DNA from: Streptomyces sp. NBC_01446
Lineage (GTDB): Bacteria; Actinomycetota; Actinomycetes; Streptomycetales; Streptomycetaceae
Length of the DNA stretch: 64,000 bases
Assembly (NCBI RefSeq): GCF_026340095.1
Contig: NZ_JAPEPO010000002.1
Span: forward strand, 620,001-684,000
Direction of reading: 5' to 3'
Shown here in pieces: positions 25,323 to 34,004 of this stretch. Below the pieces are notes generated by a model, which worked only from the letters and a program-made list of their open reading frames with translations, was not told where the DNA came from and searched no databases. How positions within the stretch are numbered: position 1 is the stretch's first letter; every line of letters begins with the position of its first letter. Both the position numbers and the translations under genes were made by a program.

Positions 25323-25351
25323 GGGGCCGTCGCACCTGGTGTGACGGCCCC
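25323..25351 (-). terminator. Intergenic hairpin between rhaS-type gene and rhaM
   Basis: GGGGCCGTC (25323-25331) and GACGGCCCC (25343-25351) form a 9-bp stem with an 11-base loop, 36 bp after the binding-protein stop codon. Such hairpins often cause partial termination or protect the 3' end of the highly expressed binding-protein message. Confidence 0.6.
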
Positions 25352-25386
25352 GGCCCCTCTTGTGTGCGGCTCGGATTGCGTACGGC

Positions 25387-26478
25387 TCAGAACTTGAAGT
25401 TGTCGATGTTCTTCTTGTCGAAGACGGTCGGCTTGCCGAGGGAGACCACACCGTCCTTGCCGATGGTGAACGATCCGAGGTCGCCGGCCTTGAACGTCTC
25501 GCCCTCCTTGCCGGTGATCTGGCCCGACTCCAGGGCGACGGCGGTGTGTGCGGCGAGCGCGCCGAGCGTGGCCGGGTCCCACAGCTCGAAGGCCTCGACG
25601 GTGCCGTTCTTGACGTAGGCGCGCATGTCGTTGGGGGTGCCGAGGCCGGTCAGCTTGACCTTGCCCTTGTACTTGGAGCCCGACAGGTACTGTGCGGCGG
25701 CCTTGATGCCGACGGTGGTCGGGGAGATGATCCCCTTCAGCTTCGGGTGCTCCTGGAGCAGGCCCTGGGTCTGCTGGAACGACTTCTGGGCGTCGTCGTC
25801 TCCGTAGGCCGTCGTGACGAGCTTGATGTCCTTGTACTCGGGCTTCTTCAGCTCGTCCTTCATGTAGTCGATCCACGTGTTCTGGTTGGTGGCCGTCTGG
25901 GCCGCCGAGAGAATCGCGATCTCGCCCTTGCCGCCGATCTGCTTGGCCATCTGCTGCACCTGGGTGCGACCGAGGTCCTCGGCGCTGGCCTGCGAGACGA
26001 ACACGTTGCGGCAGTCGGCCTTGGTGTCGGAGTCGTACGTGACGACGCTGACGCCGTTCTTCATCGCCTGCTTGAGCGCGGTGCACAGGGCACCCGGGTC
26101 CTGCGCGGACACGGCGATGGCGTCCGACTGCTGCTGGGTGAGGGTGTTGACGTAGGAGACCTGACCGGAAGTGTCGGTGCCGCTGCTGGTGCCGACCTCC
26201 TTGTACGTCGAGCCCAGCTGCTGCACCGCCTTCTTGCCGCCGTTGTCCGCCACGGTGAAGTAGGGGTTGTTGACCTGCTTGGGCAGGAAGGCGACCGTGA
26301 GGCCCTTCTTGGTGGCCGCGTTCGGGTCGGCCTTGCCCCCGGCTGCGGACTTGGCGGCCTCCTTGTTGGCATCGTCCTTGGTGGTGCCGCCGCAGGCGGT
26401 GGCCCCGAGGACGAGGGTGGTGGTGACGGCGAGCGCCATGCCGAGCCGACGGGTTCTGGCGGTGCTGCTGAGAGACAT
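25387..26478 (-). CDS. rhaS: Rhamnose ABC importer substrate-binding lipoprotein
   Basis: A 363-residue ribose/rhamnose-class binding protein (Peripla_BP_4) with signal peptide and lipobox LGATACGG. It has AFLPKQVNNPYFTVADNGGKKA (in parts), the NQNTWIDYM segment and DMRAYVKNGTVEAFELWDP, typical for RhaS-type proteins. Here rhaS denotes the rhizobial-style binding protein, not the E. coli AraC activator. The ATG at 26478 is preceded by AGGA. The gene lies in the operon ATPase, permease, permease, binding protein, mutarotase, regulator. Confidence 0.92.
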   Translation of the reverse strand: MSLSSTARTRRLGMALAVTTTLVLGATACGGTTKDDANKEAAKSAAGGKADPNAATKKGLTVAFLPKQVNNPYFTVADNGGKKAVQQLGSTYKEVGTSSGTDTSGQVSYVNTLTQQQSDAIAVSAQDPGALCTALKQAMKNGVSVVTYDSDTKADCRNVFVSQASAEDLGRTQVQQMAKQIGGKGEIAILSAAQTATNQNTWIDYMKDELKKPEYKDIKLVTTAYGDDDAQKSFQQTQGLLQEHPKLKGIISPTTVGIKAAAQYLSGSKYKGKVKLTGLGTPNDMRAYVKNGTVEAFELWDPATLGALAAHTAVALESGQITGKEGETFKAGDLGSFTIGKDGVVSLGKPTVFDKKNIDNFKF

Positions 26479-26548
26479 GAGGTCCTGCCTTTGCGGAGTA
26501 CGACGGTGTACAGCGGTGGACGGAACGGGAGTTGGGGAGTTGGCTGCC

Positions 26549-27586
26549 CTACGAGGTGGCGGGAGCCGGCGAGAGAGGCGGCGTCGCCGTCTTCTTCCTC
26601 GCTCTGGCCTGGGCGAGCTGCCGGCCGACACGCGGGGCGAGTACGGAGATCACCAGCAGGACGCCGGTGACGAGGATCTGGGACTGGGCGGAGACGTTGA
26701 CGAGGCTCATCACGTTCTGCAGCGTGCCGAGCAGGAACACGCCCGCGATCGCACCGCCGAGGGTGCCCTTACCGCCGTCGAAGTCGATCCCGCCGAGCAA
26801 CACGGCGGCGATGACGGAGAGTTCGAGGCCGCTCGCGTTGTCGTAACGGGCGCTGGCGTAGTGCAGGGTCCAGAAGACGCCGGTGAGCGCGGACAGCAGG
26901 CCGGTCGTCACGAACATGGACAGCTTGAGCCGCTTGACGCGGATGCCGGCGAACCGTGCGGCCTCCTCGCTGGCGCCGATCGCGAAGAGCGAGCGGCCGA
27001 CCGGCGTGCCGTGCAGGACGACCACGGCGATGGCGAGCAGCACGACGAACGGGAGGGCGGCGTACGGGATGAAGGTGTCGCCGAAGTGGCCGGCTCCGAA
27101 GTCCAGGTACTGGGACGGGAAGTCGGTGACCGAGTCGGAGCCGAGGACGATCTGGGCGATGCCACGGTAGGCGGCCATGGTGCCGATCGTGACGGCGAGG
27201 GACGGCAGGCCGAGGCGGGTCACGAGCAGGCCGTTGACCAGGCCGCAGACGACACCCAGTACGAGACAGATCGGGATGATCGTCTCGATGGCCATGCCTT
27301 GGTTCCACAGCGCGCCCATCACGGCGCTGGACAGGCCGACCGTCGAGCCCACGGAAAGATCGACCTCGCCGGAGACGACGAGCATCGTCATCGGGAGCGC
27401 GATGAGCGCGATCGGGAGCGTGTTGCCGATCAGGAACGACACGTTGAGTGCGTTGCCGAAGTTGTCGACGAACGAGAACGAGAACAGCAGCAGGAGAACG
27501 AGCAGGACGCCGACCGCGGTGTCCCAGCGGACCGTTCCGCCCAGGCCGCGGCGGGCTGTGGGCTTGGGAGCCGTGATGTCAGTCAT
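26549..27586 (-). CDS. rhaQ: Rhamnose ABC importer permease
   Basis: A 345-residue BPD_transp_2 permease with about ten hydrophobic helices. It has the VVSGEVDLSVGS motif and GARxA-like GASEEAARFAGI cytoplasmic loop of ribose/rhamnose-type permeases. I chose the ATG at 27586 because GAGGAG lies 8 bases upstream; its start overlaps the end of the first permease region by 5 bp spacing (stop at 27579-27581). Confidence 0.93.
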   Translation of the reverse strand: MTDITAPKPTARRGLGGTVRWDTAVGVLLVLLLLFSFSFVDNFGNALNVSFLIGNTLPIALIALPMTMLVVSGEVDLSVGSTVGLSSAVMGALWNQGMAIETIIPICLVLGVVCGLVNGLLVTRLGLPSLAVTIGTMAAYRGIAQIVLGSDSVTDFPSQYLDFGAGHFGDTFIPYAALPFVVLLAIAVVVLHGTPVGRSLFAIGASEEAARFAGIRVKRLKLSMFVTTGLLSALTGVFWTLHYASARYDNASGLELSVIAAVLLGGIDFDGGKGTLGGAIAGVFLLGTLQNVMSLVNVSAQSQILVTGVLLVISVLAPRVGRQLAQARARKKTATPPLSPAPATS

Positions 27587-28634
27587 GGCGGGCACTCCTC
27601 ATCTGTGCGGCCTGCTTGCGCAGCACTGCTGCGACGCGCAGCGCCAGGATCCGGTCCACGGCGATGGCCAGCAGCAGCAGGAGGCCGTTGATCGCGGTGA
27701 CCCAGACGGAGCTGACGCCGAGAGCAGGCAGGACGCTGTTGATGGAGGTCAGCAGCAGCGCGCCGAGGGCCGCTCCGTAAACGGTTCCCGCGCCGCCGGT
27801 GAAGGCGACGCCGCCGACGACGACGGCACTGACGACGGTGAGTTCGTAGCCGTTGCCGGTCGCGGAGTCGACGTTGCCGAACCGTGCCAGGTACAGGGCG
27901 CCGGCCAGACCCGCGAGCGCGCCGCACAGGACGTACGCGGTCATGATGCGCTTACGCACCGGGACACCCGCCAAATTGGCGGCCTCGGGGCTGGAGCCGA
28001 GCGCGTACATGTCGCGGCCGCTGCGGTAGCTGCGAAGGTAGTAGCCCACGCAGAGCAGCACGGCGAGGGTCAGCAGCGCCAGGTAGGGCACGACCGAGAT
28101 CCCGTTGGTGCCGAAGTCGACGAAGCCGCTCGGCAGACCGTCCGCAGTGATCTGCCTGGAGCCGACCCAGATGGAGTCGATGCCGCGCACCACGTACAGC
28201 GTGCCGAGGGTGACGACGAGGGCGGGCACCTTGCCGAGGCTGACGAGCGCGCCGTTGAGTGCACCGAAGACGGCGCCGAGCGCGACAGCCAGGAGCACGG
28301 CGATCAGCGAGTTTCCGCCGCTCTGCAAGTAGTTGCCCGCGGCGAAGGCGGAAATACCGAGCACCGAGCCGACGGACAGGTCGACGTTACGGGTGATGAC
28401 GACGACGGCCTGGCCGGTGGCGACGAGGACGAGGATCGTCGAGTTCAGGAGCAGGTCCTTGATGCCCTGCTCGGACAGGAACTCGCCGTTGGATATCTGG
28501 GTGGCGAGCAGCATCACGACGAGAACGACGGCGACGGCCAGTTCGCGGGCCTTGAACACCTTGTCGATGAACTGCCGCGACGCGGTGGGCCTGGGTGCGG
28601 ATTCGCTCCGCACGGGCTGGGCGGTCATGGTCAC
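27579..28634 (-). CDS. rhaP: Rhamnose ABC importer permease
   Basis: A 351-residue BPD_transp_2 permease with VITRNVDLSVGSVLG and ALGSSPEAANLAGVPV motifs, the partner of the downstream permease. The start is a GTG that overlaps the ATPase stop as GTGA, with GGGAG 9 bases ahead; an ATG two codons later is the alternative. Together the two permeases form the channel. Confidence 0.93.
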   Translation of the reverse strand: MTMTAQPVRSESAPRPTASRQFIDKVFKARELAVAVVLVVMLLATQISNGEFLSEQGIKDLLLNSTILVLVATGQAVVVITRNVDLSVGSVLGISAFAAGNYLQSGGNSLIAVLLAVALGAVFGALNGALVSLGKVPALVVTLGTLYVVRGIDSIWVGSRQITADGLPSGFVDFGTNGISVVPYLALLTLAVLLCVGYYLRSYRSGRDMYALGSSPEAANLAGVPVRKRIMTAYVLCGALAGLAGALYLARFGNVDSATGNGYELTVVSAVVVGGVAFTGGAGTVYGAALGALLLTSINSVLPALGVSSVWVTAINGLLLLLAIAVDRILALRVAAVLRKQAAQMRSARHD

Positions 28635-30160
28635 GCGGCCGCACTCCCTTCCTTCGTACGGCCGGTTGCGGCAGCCATCACGGTCTCCTCGGTGGCCTCG
28701 GCCCGCGGGATCTCGGCGGTGAGCCGGCCCTCATGCATCACCAGCACCCGATCGGCCATGCCGAGGATCTCCGGCAGGTCGGAGGAAATCATCAGGACGG
28801 CGACGCCCTCGGCGGCGAGCGACGACAACAGCCGGTGCACCTCCGCCTTCGTCCCGACGTCGATCCCCCGCGTCGGCTCGTCCACGATCAGCACCTGCGG
28901 CCCGGTGGCGAGCCACTTGGCCAGCACGACCTTCTGCTGGTTGCCACCGGAGAGCGTGCCGACGACATCGGCGAGACGCGCGTACTTGACCTGGAGCTTT
29001 ACGGCCCAGTCGACGCTGCGGCTGCGCTCGGCCTTGCGGTTCATGAGGCCTGCGCGCGTGGTCTCGGCGAAGCCGGTCAGACCGATGTTCCGCTCGATGG
29101 ACATGTCCATCACCAACCCCTGGGCGCGGCGGTCCTCGGGCACGAGGGCGAGACCGGCGGCCATAGCCACACTGGGCGCGCCCGGCTTGAGGCTGGTGCC
29201 GAGCACCTCGACCTCGCCGCCGTCGAACCGGTCCACGCCGAACACGGCGCGGGCCACCTCGCTGCGACCGGCGCCCACGAGCCCCGCGAGGCCGACGATC
29301 TCACCGCGCCGTACCTCGAACGACACGTCGGTGAAGACTCCCTCGCGGGTCAGCCTGCGGACCTGCAGGGCGACTTCGCCGGCCTCGGTCTCCTGCTTGG
29401 GGTAGAGCTCGTCGAGGTCGCGGCCGACCATGCGGCGTACGAGGTCGTCCTCGGTCAGCCCCTCCAGCGGTTCACTCCCGATCAGGGCGCCGTCGCGCAG
29501 GGTGGTGACGCGCTGGCAGAGCGCGAAGATCTCCTCCAGGCGGTGCGAGATGAACAGCACGGCGGCGCCCTGCTCGCGCAGCGTCTTGACAACGCCGAAC
29601 AGGCGGGCGACCTCGCTGCCGGTGAGCGCAGCGGTCGGCTCGTCCATGATCAGGACCCGGGCGTCGAAGGAAAGCGCCTTGGCGATCTCGACGAGCTGCT
29701 GGTCGGCGATGGACAGGCCGCGGGCCGGCTGGTCCGGGTCGAGGTCGACGCCGAGCCGCGCGAAGAGATCGGCAGCGGCCCGCTTGACCGCCCTATGGTC
29801 CACACGGTTGAGAGATCGCCTGGGCTGGCGGCCCATGAAGATGTTCTCGGCGACGGACAGATCGGGGAAGAGCGTCGGCTCCTGATAGATGACCGCGACG
29901 CCGGCGTCCCGTGCATCGGCGGGACCGTGGAACTCGACCGGCGCGCCGTCGAGCAGGACCGTGCCGGCGTCGGGGCGGTGCACCCCGGCGAGGGCCTTGA
30001 TCAACGTCGACTTGCCCGCGCCGTTCTCGCCGGCCAGGGCGTGCGCCTCGCCGGCGTACAGACGCAGCGAAACACCGCGCAGGGCGCGCACGGCACCGAA
30101 GGATTTGCTCACCTCCTCCAGCGCGAGCACCGGAGTCGTCTCCGGTTCAGGATGCGTCAT
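28631..30160 (-). CDS. rhaT: Rhamnose ABC importer ATPase (double-domain)
   Basis: A 509-residue sugar-type ABC ATPase with two nucleotide-binding halves. The first has Walker A GENGAGKS, YQEP Q-loop and LIMDEP Walker B; the second has a degenerate GLVGAGRS P-loop, signature LSGGNQQK and LIVDEPTRGID. This asymmetry is normal for RbsA/RhaT proteins. I chose the ATG at 30160, 6 bases after GGAG, over upstream starts. It is the first gene of the leftward operon, about 98 bp from a LacI-type operator. The symbol follows rhizobial naming. Confidence 0.93.
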   Translation of the reverse strand: MTHPEPETTPVLALEEVSKSFGAVRALRGVSLRLYAGEAHALAGENGAGKSTLIKALAGVHRPDAGTVLLDGAPVEFHGPADARDAGVAVIYQEPTLFPDLSVAENIFMGRQPRRSLNRVDHRAVKRAAADLFARLGVDLDPDQPARGLSIADQQLVEIAKALSFDARVLIMDEPTAALTGSEVARLFGVVKTLREQGAAVLFISHRLEEIFALCQRVTTLRDGALIGSEPLEGLTEDDLVRRMVGRDLDELYPKQETEAGEVALQVRRLTREGVFTDVSFEVRRGEIVGLAGLVGAGRSEVARAVFGVDRFDGGEVEVLGTSLKPGAPSVAMAAGLALVPEDRRAQGLVMDMSIERNIGLTGFAETTRAGLMNRKAERSRSVDWAVKLQVKYARLADVVGTLSGGNQQKVVLAKWLATGPQVLIVDEPTRGIDVGTKAEVHRLLSSLAAEGVAVLMISSDLPEILGMADRVLVMHEGRLTAEIPRAEATEETVMAAATGRTKEGSAAA

Positions 30161-30257
30161 GCGTGTCTCCATGGGTGTGCCCAGACATGTGCCGGGGGTG
30201 TGCCGGGATGGTGTGTGTCGGACCCGCGCCGACCAATGCCGCACATGTCACCCGGCA

Positions 30258-30269
30258 TGAAATGTTTCA
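30258..30269. promoter_or_regulatory. LacI-type operator, importer side
   Basis: TGAAATGTTTCA has perfect TGAAA/TTTCA arms and lies 98 bp upstream of the ATPase start codon. It matches the TGAATCGATTCA site on the other side of the divergent region and the site ahead of the rhamnosidase gene. Confidence 0.75.
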
Positions 30270-30333
30270 GTGGGGTTGCCCGGAAGCTAGTCCCACCCGC
30301 CGGACTGGTCAAGAGGTGAATCCGCTCCCCCAC

Positions 30334-30357
30334 GCCTCCCGGCGACCTCCGGGAGGC
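30334..30357. terminator. Hairpin in the rha divergent region
   Basis: GCCTCCCGG and CCGGGAGGC form a 9-bp stem with a 6-base loop in the middle of the 457-bp divergent region (30161-30617), between the two operators. It could insulate the two promoters or stop antisense transcripts. Confidence 0.45.
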
Positions 30358-30507
30358 ATCTAACGGGCACTGACCTGCCGCGTTTTCAGCACCACCAGCC
30401 GCGTGGACACGCGAACGACACGATTCAGTAACTCGGACCGGAGCGTCGTCCCATCAAGTCCACACCTTGACGCCCTCTCGGGTGGGAGCTAATTTCTCCC
30501 CATCGAA

Positions 30508-30519
30508 TGAATCGATTCA
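30508..30519. promoter_or_regulatory. LacI-type operator, catabolic side
   Basis: TGAATCGATTCA is a perfect 12-base palindrome, 98 bp upstream of the rhamnose isomerase start codon, mirroring the spacing of the importer-side site. Confidence 0.82.
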
Positions 30520-30617
30520 CAGTCGTCGCCGCGTGGCGTCACCGCATGGTCTCGATTCCTGCGCTCGTCGGCCCCGGTTCCGGGCCATGCACACTCCCCA
30601 GTCATCCAGAGGTGGAC

Positions 30618-31784
30618 ATGCCTGACATCGCTGCCGTGAAGGCCGCACTCGCCAACCAGCGGATCGAGACGCCGTCCTGGGGCTACGGCAACTCCGGCAC
30701 CCGGTTCAAGGTGTTCGCCCAGGCCGGCGTGCCCCGCACCCCCCGCGAGAAGCTGGACGACGCGGCGCAGGTGCACGAGTTCACCGGCATCGCCCCGAAG
30801 GTCTCGCTGCACATCCCCTGGGACACCGTCGACGACTACGCGGCACTCGCGGCATACGCGAAGGAGCGGAACGTCGAGCTGGGTGCCATCAACTCCAACA
30901 CCTTCCAGGACAACGACTACAAGCTCGGCAGTGTCTGTCACCCGGACCCCAAGGTGCGCCGCAAGGCCGTCGAGCACCTGCTGGAGTGCGTCGACATCAT
31001 GGACGCGACGGGGTCGCAGGACCTCAAGCTGTGGTTCGCCGACGGCACCAACTATCCCGGCCAGGACGACATCGTGGCCCGCCAGGACCGCCTCGCCGAA
31101 TCCCTCGCCACGGTCTATGAGCGGCTCGGCGACGACCAGCGGATGCTCCTGGAGTACAAGTTCTTCGAGCCGGCCTTCTACACGACGGACGTGCCGGACT
31201 GGGGCACCTCGTACCTGCAGTGCATGAAGCTGGGCGAGAAGGCGCAGGTCGTCGTGGACACCGGCCACCACGCGCCGGGCACCAACATCGAGTACATCGT
31301 GGCGCTGCTGCTGCGCGAGGGGAAGCTCGGCGGCTTCGACTTCAACTCCCGCTTCTACGCCGACGACGACCTGATGGTCGGCTCCGCCGACCCCTTCCAG
31401 CTGTTCCGCATCCTGCACGAGGTCGCCAAGAACGGCGGCTTCGAACCGGAGACGAACGTCGCGTTCATGCTCGACCAGTGCCACAACATCGAGGCGAAGA
31501 TCCCGGCGGTCATCCGGTCGGTGATGAACGTGCAGGAGGCCACGGCCAAGGCGCTGCTCGTCGACCTCGATGCGCTGCGGGATGCGCAGGCCACCGGTGA
31601 CGTGCTCGCCTCCAACGCGGTGCTGATGGACGCGTACAACACCGATGTCCGGCCGTTGCTGGCCAAGTGGCGCGAGGAGCGGGGGATGCACCCGAACCCG
31701 GTCGCCGGGTATGCCGCGTCCGGGTGGCAGGAGCGGATCGTGGCCGAGCGGGTGGGTGGCGATCAGGCCGGCTGGGGCGCCTGA
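30618..31784 (+). CDS. rhaI: L-rhamnose isomerase (RhaI type)
   Basis: A 388-residue TIM-barrel sugar isomerase of the Pseudomonas/actinobacterial RhaI type rather than E. coli RhaA. Visible conserved segments are SLHIPWDTVDDY, INSNTFQDNDYKLGSVCHPD (in parts), LEYKFFEPAFY with metal-ligand Glu, VVDTGHHAPGTNIE with Asp and His ligands, and DFNSRFYADDDLMVGS. It converts L-rhamnose to L-rhamnulose. I chose the ATG at 30618, preceded by AGAGGTGG; upstream codons include the operator. It heads the operon isomerase, aldolase/dehydrogenase, kinase, LutABC. Confidence 0.94.
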   Translation: MPDIAAVKAALANQRIETPSWGYGNSGTRFKVFAQAGVPRTPREKLDDAAQVHEFTGIAPKVSLHIPWDTVDDYAALAAYAKERNVELGAINSNTFQDNDYKLGSVCHPDPKVRRKAVEHLLECVDIMDATGSQDLKLWFADGTNYPGQDDIVARQDRLAESLATVYERLGDDQRMLLEYKFFEPAFYTTDVPDWGTSYLQCMKLGEKAQVVVDTGHHAPGTNIEYIVALLLREGKLGGFDFNSRFYADDDLMVGSADPFQLFRILHEVAKNGGFEPETNVAFMLDQCHNIEAKIPAVIRSVMNVQEATAKALLVDLDALRDAQATGDVLASNAVLMDAYNTDVRPLLAKWREERGMHPNPVAGYAASGWQERIVAERVGGDQAGWGA

Positions 31785-31840
31785 GCACACCATCCTCGGC
31801 CTCCGACACTCCACCCCCTCACTCGCAAAGGAACAACGTC

Positions 31841-33886
31841 ATGGCCTCCGCCACGCATCCCGAAGTCGCCGCGCTGCTGGCGCGCTCGAACCGGCTCGGC
31901 GCCGATCCCCGCAACACCAACTACGCCGGCGGCAACACCTCCGCCAAGGGCACCGAGACCGACCCGGTCACCGGCTCCGACGTCGAGCTGATGTGGGTCA
32001 AGGGCTCGGGCGGCGACCTGGGCACCCTCAAAGAGGCCGGGCTCGCCGTGCTCCGACTCGACCGGCTGCGCGCGCTCACCGGCGTCTACCCGGGGGTGGA
32101 GCGCGAGGACGAGATGGTCGCCGCGTTCGACTACTGCCTGCACGGCAGGGGCGGCGCCGCCCCCTCCATCGACACCGCCATGCACGGCCTGGTCGACGCC
32201 GCCCACGTCGACCACCTCCACCCCGACTCCGGCATCGCCCTGGCCTGCGCCGCCGACGGCGAGAAGCTGACCGCCGAGTGCTTCGGCGACAAGGTCGTCT
32301 GGGTGCCGTGGCGGCGTCCCGGCTTCCAGCTCGGACTGGACATCGCCGGGATCAAGGAAGCGAACCCGCAGGCGATCGGCTGCGTGCTGGGCGGCCACGG
32401 CGTCACCGCGTGGGGCGACACCGCTGACGAGTGCGAGGCCAACTCCCTGTTCATCATCCGCACCGCCGAGGCGTTCCTCGCCGAGCGTGGCAAGGCCGAG
32501 CCTTTCGGCCCGGTCATCGAGGGGTACGCGGCCCTCGGCGCGGCCCAGCGCCGCGCACGGGCCGCCCACCTCGCCCCCCTCATCCGGGGGCTGGCATCCA
32601 CCGACCGCCCCCAAGTCGGCCACTTCGACGACTCCGAGGCTGTGCTCGACTTCCTGGCGAGCACCGAGCACCCGCGTCTGGCCGCGCTCGGCACCTCCTG
32701 CCCCGACCACTTCCTCCGTACGAAGGTGCGCCCCCTCGTCCTCGACCTGCCGCCCACGGCCGAGCTCAACACCGTCGAGGCCCGCTTGGGGGAACTGCAC
32801 GCCGAGTACCGCGAGGAGTACGCCGCCTACTACCAGCGGCACGCCACCCCCGACTCCCCCGCCATGCGCGGCGCGGACCCGGCCGTCGTGCTGATCCCCG
32901 GCGTCGGCATGTTCAGCTTCGGCAAGGACAAGCAGACGGCTCGCGTGGCGGGTGAGTTCTACCTCAACGCCATCAACGTCATGCGCGGCGCCGAGGCAGT
33001 CTCCACGTACGCGCCGATCGAGGAGTCCGAGAAGTTCCGCATCGAGTACTGGTCCCTCGAGGAGGCCAAGCTCCAGCGGATGCCGAAGCCCAAGGCCCTG
33101 GCCACCCGAGTGGCCCTGGTCACCGGTGGCGGTTCCGGCATCGGCAAGGCGATTGCCCAGCGACTCGCCGCCGAAGGTGCCTGCGTGGTGATCGCCGACC
33201 TGAACGCCGACAATGCCGCCGCTGTCGCGGAGGAGCTGGGCGGCCCGGACAAGGCGATCGCGGTGACGGTCGACGTCACCTCCGAGGATCAGATCGACCA
33301 GGCCTTCGCGGAGGCGGCGCTCGCTTTCGGCGGCGTGGACCTCGTTGTCAACAACGCGGGCATCTCCATCTCCAAGCCGCTCCTGGAGACGACGGCCAAG
33401 GACTGGGACCTCCAGCACGCCATCATGGCGCGCGGCTCCTTCCTGGTCTCCCGGGAGGCGGCGCGGGTGATGCGGGCGCAGGGCATGGGAGGAGACATCG
33501 TGTACATCGCGTCCAAGAACGCGGTGTTCGCCGGCCCCAACAACGTCGCCTACTCCGCGACCAAGGCCGACCAGGCCCACCAAGTACGCCTGCTGGCCGC
33601 CGAGTTGGGTGAGCACGGTATCCGCGTCAACGGCGTCAACCCGGACGGTGTCGTGCGCGGCTCCGGGATCTTCGCGGGCGGCTGGGGCGCGCAGCGCGCG
33701 GCCACGTACGGGATCGAGGAGGACAAGCTCGGCGAGTTCTACGCCCAGCGAACCCTCCTCAAGCGCGAGGTCCTCCCCGAACACGTGGCGAATGCCGTCT
33801 TCACCCTCACGGGCGGCGACCTGACCCACACGACGGGCCTCCACATTCCGGTGGACGCGGGTGTCGCCGCCGCGTTCTTGCGGTGA
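31841..33886 (+). CDS. rhaD: Bifunctional rhamnulose-1-phosphate aldolase / short-chain dehydrogenase
   Basis: A 681-residue two-domain fusion. Residues about 1-420 are a class II aldolase: NYAGGNTSAKG, AHVDHLHPDSG with zinc ligands, and GGHGVTAWG. Residues about 425-681 are an SDR: VTGGGSGIGKA for NAD binding, VNNAGISIS and the catalytic YSATKAD. Proteins of this architecture are known as bifunctional rhamnulose-1-phosphate aldolase/alcohol dehydrogenase. The first half yields DHAP and L-lactaldehyde, and the second probably oxidises lactaldehyde to L-lactate, consistent with LutABC in the same operon. Confidence 0.93.
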   Translation: MASATHPEVAALLARSNRLGADPRNTNYAGGNTSAKGTETDPVTGSDVELMWVKGSGGDLGTLKEAGLAVLRLDRLRALTGVYPGVEREDEMVAAFDYCLHGRGGAAPSIDTAMHGLVDAAHVDHLHPDSGIALACAADGEKLTAECFGDKVVWVPWRRPGFQLGLDIAGIKEANPQAIGCVLGGHGVTAWGDTADECEANSLFIIRTAEAFLAERGKAEPFGPVIEGYAALGAAQRRARAAHLAPLIRGLASTDRPQVGHFDDSEAVLDFLASTEHPRLAALGTSCPDHFLRTKVRPLVLDLPPTAELNTVEARLGELHAEYREEYAAYYQRHATPDSPAMRGADPAVVLIPGVGMFSFGKDKQTARVAGEFYLNAINVMRGAEAVSTYAPIEESEKFRIEYWSLEEAKLQRMPKPKALATRVALVTGGGSGIGKAIAQRLAAEGACVVIADLNADNAAAVAEELGGPDKAIAVTVDVTSEDQIDQAFAEAALAFGGVDLVVNNAGISISKPLLETTAKDWDLQHAIMARGSFLVSREAARVMRAQGMGGDIVYIASKNAVFAGPNNVAYSATKADQAHQVRLLAAELGEHGIRVNGVNPDGVVRGSGIFAGGWGAQRAATYGIEEDKLGEFYAQRTLLKREVLPEHVANAVFTLTGGDLTHTTGLHIPVDAGVAAAFLR

Positions 33887-33893
33887 CACCCAC

Positions 33894-33917
33894 GGGGCGC
33901 CGGGCAACCGGCGCCCC
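33894..33917 (+). terminator. Hairpin with GCAA loop after the aldolase gene
   Basis: GGGGCGCCGG and CCGGCGCCCC form a perfect 10-bp stem closed by a GCAA tetraloop, 8 bp after the stop. It may attenuate or stabilise the transcript ahead of rhaB; the operon probably continues. Confidence 0.6.
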
Positions 33918-34004
33918 TCCAGGGGCGCGGAGAACTGCCCGACCAGCCAGAGGCACCTCGGACCCGCCCCGTACACCCACTGACACGGCGCAAAGGCGAA
34001 CCAC

